In this document: piece after piece, positions 28,597 through 37,833 of the stretch | Layout: every line of letters begins with the position of its first letter | Position numbering within the stretch: the stretch's first letter is position 1 | Source: Rhodobacterales bacterium | GTDB lineage: Bacteria > Pseudomonadota > Alphaproteobacteria > Rhodobacterales > Rhodobacteraceae | Assembly: GCA_002748285.1 (NCBI GenBank) | Contig: PDSA01000026.1 | Location: 62,001 to 126,000, forward strand | Direction of reading: 5' to 3' | Length of the DNA stretch: 64,000 nucleotides | The notes under the pieces: generated by a model | The model's input: the letters and a program-made list of their open reading frames with translations, nothing else | The model's database searches: none | Told to the model about the DNA's origin: nothing | Translations under genes and position numbers: made by a program

Positions 28597-29774
28597 CCAA
28601 CCTGAAACCTCAACCGGCGGATAAAATCCTGCAATTGATGCAGATTTACCGTCAGGATCCACGCACCGACAAGATTGATCTGGGGGTCGGGATCTATAAG
28701 GACGCCAATGGCAACACCCCGGTGATGCGGGCGGTCAAAGCGGCGGAAAAGCAGCTCTGGGAAACCGAGCAGACCAAGAAATACACCAGCCTGGCCGGCG
28801 AGCCCGAATATGGGGATGTCATGGTCGATCTGGTGCTGGGCGACAGCGTGGCGCGGGCCAATGTCGCGGCGGCGGCGACTCCGGGGGGCACCGGGGCGAT
28901 CCGTCAGGCGGTCGAACTGATCAAGATGGCCAACCCGGACGCCACCATCTGGATTTCCAACCCGACCTGGCCGAACCACCCTTCGATCATCAAATATGTC
29001 GGCATGAAGATGGCCGAATACCGCTATTTTGACGAAGCCACCCGCGGCGTGGATTTTGACGGCATGATGGCCGATCTGGCCGGAATCAAGGCCGGGGATG
29101 TGGTGCTGCTGCATGGCTGCTGTCACAACCCGACCGGCGCCAATCTGAACCTGACCCAGTGGCGCGAGGTGATCGCCTTGCTGCAAAAGGTGGGCGCGAC
29201 TCCATTGATTGACATCGCCTATCAGGGCTTCGGAGACGGCCTGCAAGAGGATGCCGAAGCCGTGCGCCTTGTGGCCGCCAGCCTGCCGGAAACGCTGATC
29301 GCCGCCAGCTGTTCGAAAAATTTCGGCATCTATCGCGAGCGCACCGGCATCCTGATGACGGTCTCGCAAGACGCCGAAACGCAGCCGCTGGCACAGGCCA
29401 ATCTGGCGTTTCTGAACCGGCAGAATTACTCCTTCCCGCCCGATCACGGTGCCCGGTTGGTGACGATGATTTTGCAGGATGAGGCGCTCAAGGCCGATTG
29501 GCAGGACGAGCTGGAAAATGTGCGGCTGGGAATGCTGAAACTGCGCGAGCAACTGGCGGCCGAGCTGCAACGCCTGTCGGGCTCGGATCGTTTTGCCTTT
29601 CTGGCGCAGCATCGCGGCATGTTCTCGCAACTTGGGACGACCCCGGATCTGGTTGAAAAACTGCGCAGCGAGCATGGAATTTACATGATCAGCGACAGCC
29701 GGATGAACATCGCCGGCCTTAACGAAGCCACCATCCCGGTGCTAGCCAAAGCCATCATTGATGTGGGTATCTAA
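28590..29774 (+). CDS. Aromatic amino acid / aspartate aminotransferase (class I, TyrB-like)
   Basis: This 394-residue PLP enzyme is of the AspC/TyrB subfamily. It has KIDLGVGIYKD, the GGTGAIRQA cofactor loop, ISNPTWPNH, LLHGCCHNPTG, the Lys-bearing SCSKNFGIYRERTG and the C-terminal YMISDSRMNIAGL substrate Arg region. AAAGGAG precedes its ATG, which lies inside the end of sseA. Aromatic versus aspartate preference is not resolvable by eye. Confidence 0.92.
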   Translation: MLTNLKPQPADKILQLMQIYRQDPRTDKIDLGVGIYKDANGNTPVMRAVKAAEKQLWETEQTKKYTSLAGEPEYGDVMVDLVLGDSVARANVAAAATPGGTGAIRQAVELIKMANPDATIWISNPTWPNHPSIIKYVGMKMAEYRYFDEATRGVDFDGMMADLAGIKAGDVVLLHGCCHNPTGANLNLTQWREVIALLQKVGATPLIDIAYQGFGDGLQEDAEAVRLVAASLPETLIAASCSKNFGIYRERTGILMTVSQDAETQPLAQANLAFLNRQNYSFPPDHGARLVTMILQDEALKADWQDELENVRLGMLKLREQLAAELQRLSGSDRFAFLAQHRGMFSQLGTTPDLVEKLRSEHGIYMISDSRMNIAGLNEATIPVLAKAIIDVGI

Positions 29775-29793
29775 CCACGGCCCATGACCCCTG

Positions 29794-29826
29794 AAAACGC
29801 GCCTGCCATGGGACGGGCGCGTTTTT
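29794..29826 (+). terminator. Rho-independent terminator after the aminotransferase
   Basis: AAAACGCGCC at 29794-29803 pairs with GGCGCGTTTT ending at 29824 and runs into a T-run. It closes the sseA-aminotransferase unit. Confidence 0.85.
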
Positions 29827-29960
29827 GTTTGGTGGGGTCTTGTCCTGACCCGTTGAGCGGGGCGTCACAAACACAAGGCTTAACGTCGCGGTCCCGGTAT
29901 TTGACACAACCCATATACATTGCGAGGCTGTGTTGAGTGCGGCACTGAGAGGGGATGAAA

Positions 29961-30326
29961 ATGGCTAAGATGATCCAAGGCGCGTGTCACTGCGGGGCCG
30001 TAACGTTCGAGGTCAGCGCGCCGAAGTTTGTGGTGTCTTGCAACTGTTCCATATGTCGCCGCTATGGTGCGTATTGGGCGCATTGCCCGCCCAATGACGG
30101 TGCAATCCTGACCGGGCAGGATCACACGAAAACCTACAGTTGGGGCGATCACATGATCGACTTCCACGCCTGTAAAACATGTGGGTGCATCACGCATTGG
30201 AGCGCGGGGAAGAACGCGGATCAGGATCGGTTCGCTGTGAACCTGCGTATGGCCCCGCTTGAGGTCATGCACATGCTGACCGTCCGCCACTTCGACGGGG
30301 CGGACAGTTGGGAGTTCTTGGACTAG
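29961..30326 (+). CDS. GFA/CENP-V-type zinc protein
   Basis: This 121-residue protein belongs to the family of glutathione-dependent formaldehyde-activating enzymes and CENP-V domains, a small zinc beta-fold. The ligand cysteines are CHCG, CNCSICRRYG and CKTCGC. Most single-domain members have no proven reaction. I chose the ATG at 29961 over the one at 29955 because GAGAGGGG directly abuts the earlier one and leaves correct spacing for the later. It has no operon partner. Confidence 0.85.
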   Translation: MAKMIQGACHCGAVTFEVSAPKFVVSCNCSICRRYGAYWAHCPPNDGAILTGQDHTKTYSWGDHMIDFHACKTCGCITHWSAGKNADQDRFAVNLRMAPLEVMHMLTVRHFDGADSWEFLD

Positions 30327-30342
30327 AGCATCGTCCATTTAA

Positions 30343-30497
30343 TCTGCCCCGCCCGGCCTCAGGGCCGTCCTTAAGCCTGCCTGCCCCCCGGCAGGCGCAA
30401 TCACCCCTATCAACACACTGAAACGCCACATTTTATTCGCAGGGTTCGCTTACCCCAACGCCCCGCACAAGCGCCTCCCCAGGCAGGCGCAGCCCGG
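30343..30497 (-). repeat. Copy C of the dispersed GC-rich repeat (reverse orientation)
   Basis: Read on the minus strand, the inner part (30343-30400) gives GGGGCAGGCAGGCTTAAG and later AGGCCGGGCGGGGCAGAT, matching copy B. A second arm, GGGCTGCGCCTGCCTGGG, lies at 30478-30495 (also minus), matching copies A and D. This copy is stretched, with about 78 bp between the arms. Confidence 0.7.
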
Positions 30498-30622
30498 CAA
30501 CCTTTGGCTCAGCCCACAATGCTGCGTTTCATAGGCTCCCCCACCCACACCGAAAGACCTCGGAACAGCTTGACCGCGTGCCAAGCAGTGCTACAGTTTC
30601 GCAAGTGATCCAGGATCCCCCA

Positions 30623-31627
30623 ATGCCGAAAAACCGCCTCACCCTGCGCCAGAGCCGCAAACGCCCCCTCCCCCGCCGCCACGCTCACACCGCCAGCGGG
30701 CGGGATATTCTGGGGCTCTGGGGCTGGATTGAAAGAGGGGTATTTGTGGCGATTCTAATCGCGGTTGCGGTTGGTGTTTGGGCTTATCGCGAGCAGAGCG
30801 TTGTTAATTCTGAGACACTGGCCGCATATAAAGAACAAAGCATCGTCAATACCGAAACGCTGATGGCCTATGAAGCGCAAAGCAAAGTCAACACGGCCAC
30901 CTTGCGCGAAATCAAAGAAGCCCATGACGAACGACAGGCCGAAGCGATCAACCGCGCCTGGAGCCTGATCACCACCCGCACCAGCGGCAATTCCGGCAAA
31001 GGCCCAGCGCTGGAATATCTGAATGGTCTGGGCATTCCACTTCAGGGCATCAACCTGTCTTGTGCGCATATGGGCGGCGGTTGGGATGCGGAGAAGTTGC
31101 GCTGTAAAACCCCGACCTATCTGCGAAAGGTCAATTTGCAGAAGGCTGACCTTAGGGGTGCGCAATTGCAAGGAGTTGATCTCTGGAAAGCGCAGTTGCA
31201 AGAGGCCGACCTCCGGGACGCGCAGTTGCAAGAGGCCAAACTCTGGGGTGCGCATTTGCAAAGGGCCGAACTCTGGGGTGCGCATTTGCAAGGAGCCGAA
31301 CTCTGGGGTACGCAGTTGCAAGGGGCCAACCTCCCGAGTGCGCAGTTGCAAGGGGCCAGCCTCTGGAATGCGCAGTTGCAAGGAGCCAAACTCGGGAAAG
31401 CACAGTTTGGCGGGGCAAATCTGACTGGAACCGACTTCACTGATGCCAAGGAGCTTAACACAGCCCGTTTTCACGACCCCGTAACTGGCCTGTCTGCTTG
31501 GGCGTGGGCGGACCGGCCGCCCATCGGGCTGGAGGGGGTCAAAATTGTTTTGTGCGTGTATGACTATAAAATCCACGAACGCTCCACACGCCCCTCCCCC
31601 TGTATCCCACCCAAACCGGCCCCATAG
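30623..31627 (+). CDS. Membrane-anchored pentapeptide-repeat protein
   Basis: This is 334 residues from the ATG at 30623 (AGGA upstream). There is a basic N-terminus, then a membrane helix (about residues 36-56, GVFVAILIAVAVGVW). A heptad-like stretch follows with three near-copies of EQS-VN-ETL-AY (about 58-95), probably coiled. The A(D/N/K/E)LXX pentapeptide repeats run from about 165 to 275, enough for a short right-handed beta-helix. Neighbouring family members have varied roles, including gyrase mimicry, but most are unassigned. The DNA shows an exact 30-bp period under the repeats, a sign of recent unit expansion. Confidence 0.8.
   Translation: MPKNRLTLRQSRKRPLPRRHAHTASGRDILGLWGWIERGVFVAILIAVAVGVWAYREQSVVNSETLAAYKEQSIVNTETLMAYEAQSKVNTATLREIKEAHDERQAEAINRAWSLITTRTSGNSGKGPALEYLNGLGIPLQGINLSCAHMGGGWDAEKLRCKTPTYLRKVNLQKADLRGAQLQGVDLWKAQLQEADLRDAQLQEAKLWGAHLQRAELWGAHLQGAELWGTQLQGANLPSAQLQGASLWNAQLQGAKLGKAQFGGANLTGTDFTDAKELNTARFHDPVTGLSAWAWADRPPIGLEGVKIVLCVYDYKIHERSTRPSPCIPPKPAP
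31161..31400 (+). repeat. 30-bp tandem repeat inside the pentapeptide-repeat gene
   Basis: The word CGCA(A/G/T)TTGCA recurs at 31161, 31191, 31221, 31251, 31281, 31311, 31341 and 31371, an unbroken 30-bp period over eight units. Each unit encodes two pentapeptides, typically AQLQG-A(x)LW(x). Confidence 0.9.
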
Positions 31628-31732
31628 GTCGCAGCCCCTATTTCCCATCTTGTCCCCGCGCCCCAATGCTTGCTAAAAGCAACAACGCCCCGGGCCATAC
31701 TGCCCGCAACCTTACAAAAGCCCGCATCCAAC

Positions 31733-32572
31733 ATGACCAACCCCGATCCCCCCAGCAAATCCCATGGCCGCAAGTCGATTTCGGCCAGCCTGCAGCCCAG
31801 CGATCTGATGGCCGAGCCACCCCGCCTGCCCCATGTCTGGCAGGCCCGGGTGGTGACTCTGTTTCCGCAGGCTTTTCCCGGCGTGTTGGGGCAGTCTCTA
31901 ACCGGGCGGGCCCTGCAAAACGGGTTGTGGCAGTTGCACACCATTGATCTGCGCCCCTTTGGCGAAGGCAAACACAAAAACGTCGATGACACCCCCGCCG
32001 GCGGTGGGGCCGGGATGGTGTTGCGTGCCGATGTGGTCGGGCGGGCGCTCGAAGTCGCGGGCAAGGGCACCCCGGCGGATAAGCAGAAATGGCCGGTGAT
32101 CTATCTGTCTCCGCGCGGCAAAACGCTGACGCAACAGATGGTGCAGCGATTCGCCAAATCCGACGGGATCACCCTGCTTTGTGGCCGTTTTGAGGGCGTG
32201 GATGAGCGGGTGATCGAAGAATTCGCCATTGAAGAGGTCAGTTTGGGGGATTTTGTGCTGACAGGCGGAGAGATTGCGGCTCAGGCCTTGATTGATGCCA
32301 CAGTCCGTCTTATACCGCGCGTTCTGGGCAACCAGGAGTCCTGCGAGGACGAATCATTTTCGCATGGCCTGCTGGAACACCCGCAATATACAAGACCGGC
32401 GACCTGGAAGGGCCGCGCGATCCCGGAAATTCTTCTGTCCGGCCATCACGCGAATATCTCTGACTGGCGCCGGGACATGGCCGAAAGGCTGACCAAGCAA
32501 CGGCGACCCGATCTCTGGCGGGCTTATTGTGAGAAACACGATAGGGACCCGAAAGAAGACCAAGAGCAATAG
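31733..32572 (+). CDS. trmD: tRNA (guanine-N1-)-methyltransferase
   Basis: This is 279 residues from the ATG at 31733. The core homology begins at [15 protein letters not shown], so a later ATG at 31808 is also possible. TrmD makes m1G37 and prevents frameshifting. Knot-fold and SAM motifs are [39 protein letters not shown] and the C-terminal [14 protein letters not shown]. rplS follows 55 bp downstream, as in most bacteria, but rimM and rpsP, which usually precede it, are absent here. Confidence 0.95.
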   Translation: MTNPDPPSKSHGRKSISASLQPSDLMAEPPRLPHVWQARVVTLFPQAFPGVLGQSLTGRALQNGLWQLHTIDLRPFGEGKHKNVDDTPAGGGAGMVLRADVVGRALEVAGKGTPADKQKWPVIYLSPRGKTLTQQMVQRFAKSDGITLLCGRFEGVDERVIEEFAIEEVSLGDFVLTGGEIAAQALIDATVRLIPRVLGNQESCEDESFSHGLLEHPQYTRPATWKGRAIPEILLSGHHANISDWRRDMAERLTKQRRPDLWRAYCEKHDRDPKEDQEQ

Positions 32573-32627
32573 GGCCGCAGCAACACTTCGCGGAGCAAAC
32601 CGCGAGCAACATGAAGGAGCGTTTCAG

Positions 32628-33002
32628 ATGAACCTGATCGCACAGCTGGAAGCCGAGCAAATCGCCGCGCTGTCCAAAGACATCCCGGATTTCAAGGCCG
32701 GTGACACCGTCCGCGTTGGTTACAAAGTGACCGAGGGCACCCGCACCCGTGTGCAAAGCTACGAAGGCGTTTGCATCAGCCGCAAAAACGGCTCGGGCAT
32801 TGCCGGGTCGTTCACCGTGCGCAAAATTTCCTTTGGCGAAGGGGTTGAGCGCGTGTTCCCGCTGCATTCGACCAATATCGACAGCATCACCGTGGTGCGC
32901 CGGGGCCGTGTGCGCCGGGCCAAGCTTTACTATCTGCGCTCGCGCCGTGGCAAATCGGCCCGTATCGCCGAAGACACCACCTACAAGCCCAAGAAATCTT
33001 AA
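32628..33002 (+). CDS. rplS: 50S ribosomal protein L19
   Basis: This 124-residue protein starts at an ATG behind AAGGAG. It has the L19 signature segments [40 protein letters not shown] and [15 protein letters not shown]19 sits at the 30S-50S interface. It is cotranscribed with trmD and rpmE. Confidence 0.97.
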   Translation: MNLIAQLEAEQIAALSKDIPDFKAGDTVRVGYKVTEGTRTRVQSYEGVCISRKNGSGIAGSFTVRKISFGEGVERVFPLHSTNIDSITVVRRGRVRRAKLYYLRSRRGKSARIAEDTTYKPKKS

Positions 33003-33015
33003 GGGAGCCGTCGAG

Positions 33016-33237
33016 ATGAAAAAAGGCATTCACCCCGATTACCACATGATCAATGTCAAAATGACCGATGGCACGATCATTCAGATGAAATCCACCTATG
33101 GGGCCGAAGGCGATCAGCTATCGCTGGAAGTTGACCCATCGGTTCACCCTGCCTGGACCGGCGGCGGCACCCGCCTGCTGGACACCGGCGGCCGGGTTTC
33201 CAAGTTTAAAAAGAAATACGAAGGTCTGGGCTTTTAA
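33016..33237 (+). CDS. rpmE: 50S ribosomal protein L31 (zinc-free type)
   Basis: This 73-residue protein starts [19 protein letters not shown] and ends in the basic [12 protein letters not shown]. The four zinc-ligand cysteines of the C+ form are absent, as usual in Rhodobacteraceae. The start is 14 bp downstream of the rplS stop with GGGAGCC upstream. A strong terminator follows. Confidence 0.95.
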   Translation: MKKGIHPDYHMINVKMTDGTIIQMKSTYGAEGDQLSLEVDPSVHPAWTGGGTRLLDTGGRVSKFKKKYEGLGF

Positions 33238-33262
33238 TAGCCGCTCACCTGACACAAACAAG

Positions 33263-33299
33263 AAATGCCGCGCTGTTTATGCAGTGCGGCATTTTTTTG
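33263..33299 (+). terminator. Rho-independent terminator of trmD-rplS-rpmE
   Basis: AAATGCCGC at 33263-33271 pairs with GCGGCATTT at 33286-33294, followed by a run of seven or more T. Confidence 0.92.
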
Positions 33300-33468
33300 T
33301 GCTTGTTCGGGGGGGGGGGAAGGAATGCCGAAATCCAGTCAGATCACAGGCATGTCTAGGAATGTGTTCTGCTATGACAAGGCGGCGAAACGTTTTCTCA
33401 GCGCATCATCCGCCCCGCACCCAACGCGCTTGCGCAAGTCGGGGCCGTCAACGCCCCCAAGGCCGGTG

Positions 33469-34431
33469 TTAATCCGCCAACCCTTTGCTGCCGACTTTCA
33501 GGAATTTGTCACGCCGGTCTTTCAGCAGAGTGTTGGGCCTTTTGCGTGACAGCTCTTTCACCGCTTTTTCCAGCGCTTTGCCCACGCTTTCAATCGTGCC
33601 CTCGCGGTCGCGATGCGCGCCGCCCAGTGGCTCTTTGATCACGCCGTCAACCACGCCCAGCTTTTTCAGATCCTGAGCCGTCAGCCGCAGCGCCTCGGCC
33701 GCTTCACGCATTTTTTCCGCGTCTTTCCACAGGATCGAAGCGCAGCCTTCGGGCGAGATCACCGAATAGATTGAATGTTCCAGCATCAGCAGCCGGTTCG
33801 CCGTGGCCAGCGCCACCGCCCCGCCCGAGCCGCCTTCGCCAATCACCACCGCGATCAGCGGCACTTTGACTTGCAGGCATTTTTCGGTGGAACGGGCAAT
33901 GGCCTCGCTCTGGCCGCGCTCTTCGGCCCCCTTGCCGGGATAGGCACCGGGGGTGTCGACCAGGGTGATGATCGGCAGGCCAAAACGATCGGCAATGCTC
34001 ATCAGCCGGATGGCTTTGCGATAGCCCTCAGGGCGGGCCATGCCGAAATTGCGCTCGATCCGGGTTTTGGTATCATAGCCCTTTTCCAGCCCAATCACCA
34101 TCACGGGGGTATCGCCCAGCCGGCCAAGGCCGCCCATCACGGCGTGATCATCGGCAAAATTGCGATCCCCGGCCAGCGGGGTGTATTCGTTGAACAGCGC
34201 GTAAATATAGTCGCGGCAATGCGGCCGGTCGGGATGACGCGCCACCTGACATTTGCGCCACGGGGTCAGATCGCCATAGATTTCTTTCAGCATATTGGCG
34301 GCTTTTTTGTCCAGCGCCGCCGCTTCGGTATCGACATCCATCTCTTCATTGGCCCGCGCCATCACCCGAAGCTCTTGCGCTTTTCTTTCGATTTCGGCCA
34401 GTGGCTTTTCAAATTCCAGATAGTTTGTCAT
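33469..34431 (-). CDS. accA: Acetyl-CoA carboxylase carboxyltransferase, alpha subunit
   Basis: This is 320 residues from the ATG at 34429-34431. It supplies half of the carboxyltransferase that makes malonyl-CoA for fatty-acid synthesis. Features are the N-terminal helix ([18 protein letters not shown]), [56 protein letters not shown] and the [14 protein letters not shown] catalytic-site loop. It stands alone, convergent to rpmE and divergent from the AraC-type regulator. Confidence 0.97.
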   Translation of the reverse strand: MTNYLEFEKPLAEIERKAQELRVMARANEEMDVDTEAAALDKKAANMLKEIYGDLTPWRKCQVARHPDRPHCRDYIYALFNEYTPLAGDRNFADDHAVMGGLGRLGDTPVMVIGLEKGYDTKTRIERNFGMARPEGYRKAIRLMSIADRFGLPIITLVDTPGAYPGKGAEERGQSEAIARSTEKCLQVKVPLIAVVIGEGGSGGAVALATANRLLMLEHSIYSVISPEGCASILWKDAEKMREAAEALRLTAQDLKKLGVVDGVIKEPLGGAHRDREGTIESVGKALEKAVKELSRKRPNTLLKDRRDKFLKVGSKGLAD

Positions 34432-34552
34432 GTTGTGCTCCGAACATTTGCTTGGCCGATATATGGCGGTGATTTCAGGAATATGCAATATAGCAAGATT
34501 TGTGAATGGGGCATCTGGTAAGACAATGCTGTGAAACAAGCCAAAGGGCCCG

Positions 34553-35395
34553 ATGATGCAGAACGATTATGAAAAGCGCTTGTTGCGGGTGATCGACCAC
34601 ATTTATGAGAATGTCGATCAAGATCTATCGCTGGATGCGCTGGCCGATGTGGCGGCGATGTCGCGGTTTCACTGGCACCGGGTGTTTCATGCGGTGACCG
34701 GCGAAACCTGTGCTGCGGCGGTGCGGCGCATTCGGTTGCATCGCGGGGCTTGCTGGCTGGTGCAGCGCGATTGGTCGCAGGAAGAGGTGGCGCGCAGGCT
34801 GGGCTATGGCAGCCAGCAGAGCTTTATCCGGGCGTTTCGCAGCGCCTATGGGGTCAGCCCCGGTGCGTTTCGCAAAATTGGTAAAATCGAATTGCCGCAA
34901 ATGTTGCGCAGAAAAGGAGATCTGAAAATGTTCCCAGTTGAAATTCAAAATGCCCCGAAACGCCGGCTGGTCGGGTTGCCGCATCGGGGGGCGTATATGG
35001 ATATTGGTCAGACGTTTGAAAAGCTGAGCGCGATTGTGACCAGCCGAAATTTGTGGCCGCAGGTTCGCGGTATGCTGGGCATGTATTTTGACGATCCCGA
35101 TGCGGTGGCCGAGGCTGAGCTGCGCTCCTTTGCCGGGGTTGATGTGGCCGAAGATTTGCCGCTGCCCGAAGGGTTTGAAGAGTTGCGGATTGCTGCCGGT
35201 CCGGTGGCGGTGTTGCATTACAAGGGGCCATATGCCGGGCTGAAAGAGGCTTATACCTATCTCTATGGCGAATGGTTGCCCAATTCGGGCCGTGAGCTCA
35301 GTGATCAGCCTTGTTACGAGGTTTATCTGAACAGCCCGGATGATACCGCGCCCGCAGATTTGTTGACTGATATTTGTGTTGGCTTGGTGGCGTGA
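34553..35395 (+). CDS. AraC-family regulator with GyrI-like effector domain
   Basis: This 280-residue protein begins with two HTH motifs of the AraC/XylS type (about 8-105: [20 protein letters not shown] and [20 protein letters not shown]). A C-terminal GyrI/SbmC small-molecule-binding domain follows (about 125-280, with [18 protein letters not shown] and [13 protein letters not shown]). This is the Rob/SbmC-like layout. A second ATG directly follows the first. No obvious target operon adjoins it; the next gene is convergent. Confidence 0.88.
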   Translation: MMQNDYEKRLLRVIDHIYENVDQDLSLDALADVAAMSRFHWHRVFHAVTGETCAAAVRRIRLHRGACWLVQRDWSQEEVARRLGYGSQQSFIRAFRSAYGVSPGAFRKIGKIELPQMLRRKGDLKMFPVEIQNAPKRRLVGLPHRGAYMDIGQTFEKLSAIVTSRNLWPQVRGMLGMYFDDPDAVAEAELRSFAGVDVAEDLPLPEGFEELRIAAGPVAVLHYKGPYAGLKEAYTYLYGEWLPNSGRELSDQPCYEVYLNSPDDTAPADLLTDICVGLVA

Positions 35396-35426
35396 CTCTG
35401 CATCACGATGTTTGATCCAAAGAGCA

Positions 35427-35514
35427 GAGGGCTGCGCCTGCCTGGGCGGGCGCGAATGCGTCTGCCGGGGGGGCAGGCAGGCGCAGCCCGGCCTATCGGC
35501 CGGGCGGGACAGTT
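35427..35514 (+). repeat. Copy D of the dispersed GC-rich repeat (fullest copy)
   Basis: The first hairpin is GGGCTGCGCCTGCCT at 35429-35443 with the perfect complement AGGCAGGCGCAGCCC at 35475-35489. The second hairpin, sharing three bases, is CCCGGCC at 35487-35493 with GGCCGGG at 35498-35504 (loop TATC). It lies between the convergent AraC-type gene and mcl1, and may serve as a terminator for both. Confidence 0.85.
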
Positions 35515-35576
35515 AGATGGGGGATGCCATTTGGCAGAGGTCTTGATCTTCTCCCCAAGGGGCCGCGATCCCCTTG

Positions 35577-36533
35577 CTAGCCGCCGATCATCTCGGCCTG
35601 CTGCACGATCACTTCGGCCTGCTTGATGCTGGCAATATCCACCAACCGGCCCTTGTAAACCGTGGCACCTTCGCCATTGGCCTTGGCCTGTTCCATGGCT
35701 GCCAGAATCTCGCGCGCTTCGGCCACCTGAGCTTCGGACGGCGTGAACACCTCATTGGCCAGCGCGATCTGTTTCGGATGGATCGCCCATTTGCCCACCA
35801 TCCCCAATGTCGCCGACCGCCGGGCCTGCGCCAAAAAGCCGTCATCATCGGAAAAATCGCCAAACGGCCCATCCACCGGCAGCAGCCCATGGGTGCGACA
35901 GGCGGCAACGATGGCGGTCTGCGCCCAATGCCACGGGTCGGACCAGAATTTTTGCCCCTCATGGTGCATGTAGTAATTTTCCTGAGTCCCCCCGATCCCC
36001 GTGGTCTGCATCCCCATACTGGCGGCAAAATCCGCTGCCCCCAGCGACATGGCTTGCAGGCGTGGGGATGCGGCGGCGATGTCTTCGACATGCGACAACC
36101 CGGCGGCGCTTTCGATGATGACCTCAAAATTGACCGGCTTGCTGCGCCCCTTGGCGGTTTCAACCGCGGTGGCCAGCGCATCGACGGCGTAAATATCGGC
36201 GGCATTGCCGACCTTGGGGATCATGAACTGGTCAATCCGATCGCCGGCTTGCTCCAGAATATCCACCACATCGCGATACCAATAAGGCGTGTCCAGCCCG
36301 TTGATGCGCACGCTCAGGGTCTTGTTGCCCCAGTCGATATCATTGATCGCCTCGATCACATTCTTGCGCGCGCTGTCCTTGTCCGAAGGCGCCACGCTAT
36401 CCTCCAGATCCAGATTGATCACATCCGCGGCACTGGCGGCCATTTTTTCGAACAATGCGATGCGAGAGCCGGGGCCGAACAGCTGGCAACGGTTCGGACG
36501 GGCGGGCGAAGCGGGTTGGATGCGAAAGCTCAT
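35577..36533 (-). CDS. mcl1: L-malyl-CoA / beta-methylmalyl-CoA lyase
   Basis: This 318-residue HpcH/HpaI-fold enzyme has the length and course of Rhodobacter Mcl1: RPNRCQLFGPGSR, VINLDLEDSVAP (metal-binding region), LSVRINGLDTPYWYRD, FEVIIESAAGLSHVEDIA, GAADFAASMGMQTTGIGG, DGPFGDFSDDDG and WAIHPKQIALANEVF. It cleaves malyl-CoA and beta-methylmalyl-CoA in the ethylmalonyl-CoA pathway and in propionyl-CoA or glyoxylate assimilation. It is a single gene and no other pathway member is in the window. Confidence 0.94.
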   Translation of the reverse strand: MSFRIQPASPARPNRCQLFGPGSRIALFEKMAASAADVINLDLEDSVAPSDKDSARKNVIEAINDIDWGNKTLSVRINGLDTPYWYRDVVDILEQAGDRIDQFMIPKVGNAADIYAVDALATAVETAKGRSKPVNFEVIIESAAGLSHVEDIAAASPRLQAMSLGAADFAASMGMQTTGIGGTQENYYMHHEGQKFWSDPWHWAQTAIVAACRTHGLLPVDGPFGDFSDDDGFLAQARRSATLGMVGKWAIHPKQIALANEVFTPSEAQVAEAREILAAMEQAKANGEGATVYKGRLVDIASIKQAEVIVQQAEMIGG

Positions 36534-36810
36534 ATTGGGGATCCTGTGAGTAATGAAATTGCGAAATAGGCTGAGGATTTGGTATAATACTGCGCCCCCT
36601 TGCGCAAGGTCGCAGAGTCGCCGGGATTCGAGGGATGCGCTTTTCCCCGGAATCTTCTAATCAACGGCTATATTTCGAAGAATCTTCGAAAACAGCAACC
36701 CGTTCAACCCAATTCTTGCATTTCGTGCCCGGTTCCCGGCGATTTGGGTAAAACATTCACCGATTTGCCCCGCTATTATGGCCAAAGATGAATTCAGCGG
36801 AGAGAGAATC

Positions 36811-37812
36811 ATGATCGAGACACCATATCTGTTGTTCCTGGGCGATGCGCCTGATCAGCTGGCGGCCAAGGTGGCGCAGGGGATCACCGATTGGCGGCCT
36901 GAAAACGCGTTGGGCCAGCTGCGGATGCCCGGCTGCGGCGCTGATCTGGGGCTGACGGATATGACTCTGGAACAGGCCAAAGCCGCCGGGGTCAGAACCA
37001 TGGTGATCGGGGTGGCCAATCGCGGCGGGCATATCTCGGATAGCTGGCTGGATGTGATCGTCAAGGCGCTGCAGATGGAAATCGACGTGGCCAGCGGCCT
37101 GCACAATCTGTTGCGCGACGAAGGCCGGCTGGTGGCCGCGGCGCAGACCTTTGGCGCGACCTTGCATGATGTGCGGGTGCCCTCAGTGGGGTATCCGATT
37201 GCCAATGGTAAAAAGCGCAGCGGCAAGCGGGTGCTGGCGGTGGGCACCGATTGTTCGGTGGGCAAGATGTATACCGCGCTGGCGATGGATGCGGAAATGA
37301 ACAAGCGCGGCCTGAAATCCACTTTTCGCGCCACCGGCCAGACCGGGATTCTGATCACCGGGCATGGGGTGCCTCTGGATGCGGTGGTGGCCGATTTCAT
37401 GGCCGGAGCGATCGAATATCTGACCCCGGACAATGACGATGATCATTGGGATCATATCGAAGGGCAAGGCAGCTTGTTTCATGCCTCTTATTCCGGTGTG
37501 ACCATGGCTCTGATCCATGGCGGCCAGCCCGATGCGCTGATTTTGGCGCATGAGCCCACCCGCACCCATATGCGCGGCCTGCCCGAATACGGCCTGCCTT
37601 CGCTGGAGCGTTTGCGCGACACCGCCCTGCCGATGGCCCGCGTGGTTAATCCCGCCTGTCAGGTGGCCGGGATTTCGGTCAACACCCAGCATTTTGGCGA
37701 GGATCAGGCGCTGTCTTATCTGGCCGATCTGGAAAAACGCATGGGGTTGCCGGCGGTTGATCCGTTCCGTCAGGGGGCCGGGCGGCTTGTCGATGCTTTG
37801 CAGGCGCTTTAG
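36811..37812 (+). CDS. dgcN: DUF1611 protein, probable D-glutamate N-acetyltransferase DgcN
   Basis: This is 333 residues from the ATG at 36811 (GAGAGA upstream). It has a Rossmann-like N-terminal half and a P-loop-like stretch (VGTDCSVGKMYTALAM, about residue 150), then RATGQTGILITGHGVPLDAV and ILAHEPTRTHMRG. DUF1611 proteins followed by an enolase-family racemase form the described DgcN/DgcA pair, in which D-glutamate is acetylated and then racemised to N-acetyl-L-glutamate. The D-amino-acid transaminase gene two genes downstream supports a D-amino-acid role. The assignment rests on family and context. Confidence 0.85.
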   Translation: MIETPYLLFLGDAPDQLAAKVAQGITDWRPENALGQLRMPGCGADLGLTDMTLEQAKAAGVRTMVIGVANRGGHISDSWLDVIVKALQMEIDVASGLHNLLRDEGRLVAAAQTFGATLHDVRVPSVGYPIANGKKRSGKRVLAVGTDCSVGKMYTALAMDAEMNKRGLKSTFRATGQTGILITGHGVPLDAVVADFMAGAIEYLTPDNDDDHWDHIEGQGSLFHASYSGVTMALIHGGQPDALILAHEPTRTHMRGLPEYGLPSLERLRDTALPMARVVNPACQVAGISVNTQHFGEDQALSYLADLEKRMGLPAVDPFRQGAGRLVDALQAL

Positions 37813-37833
37813 GGTGACAGGCGGAGGAATGAT

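Noticed and set aside
31161..31400. CRISPR-like regular 30-bp periodicity
   Set aside because: There are no unique spacers. The units are contiguous and code for pentapeptide repeats in frame.
36600..36791. Small plus-strand frame of about 63 codons between mcl1 and dgcN
   Set aside because: It has no ribosome site and no recognisable sequence, and it lies in the AT-richer promoter region of the dgc operon.
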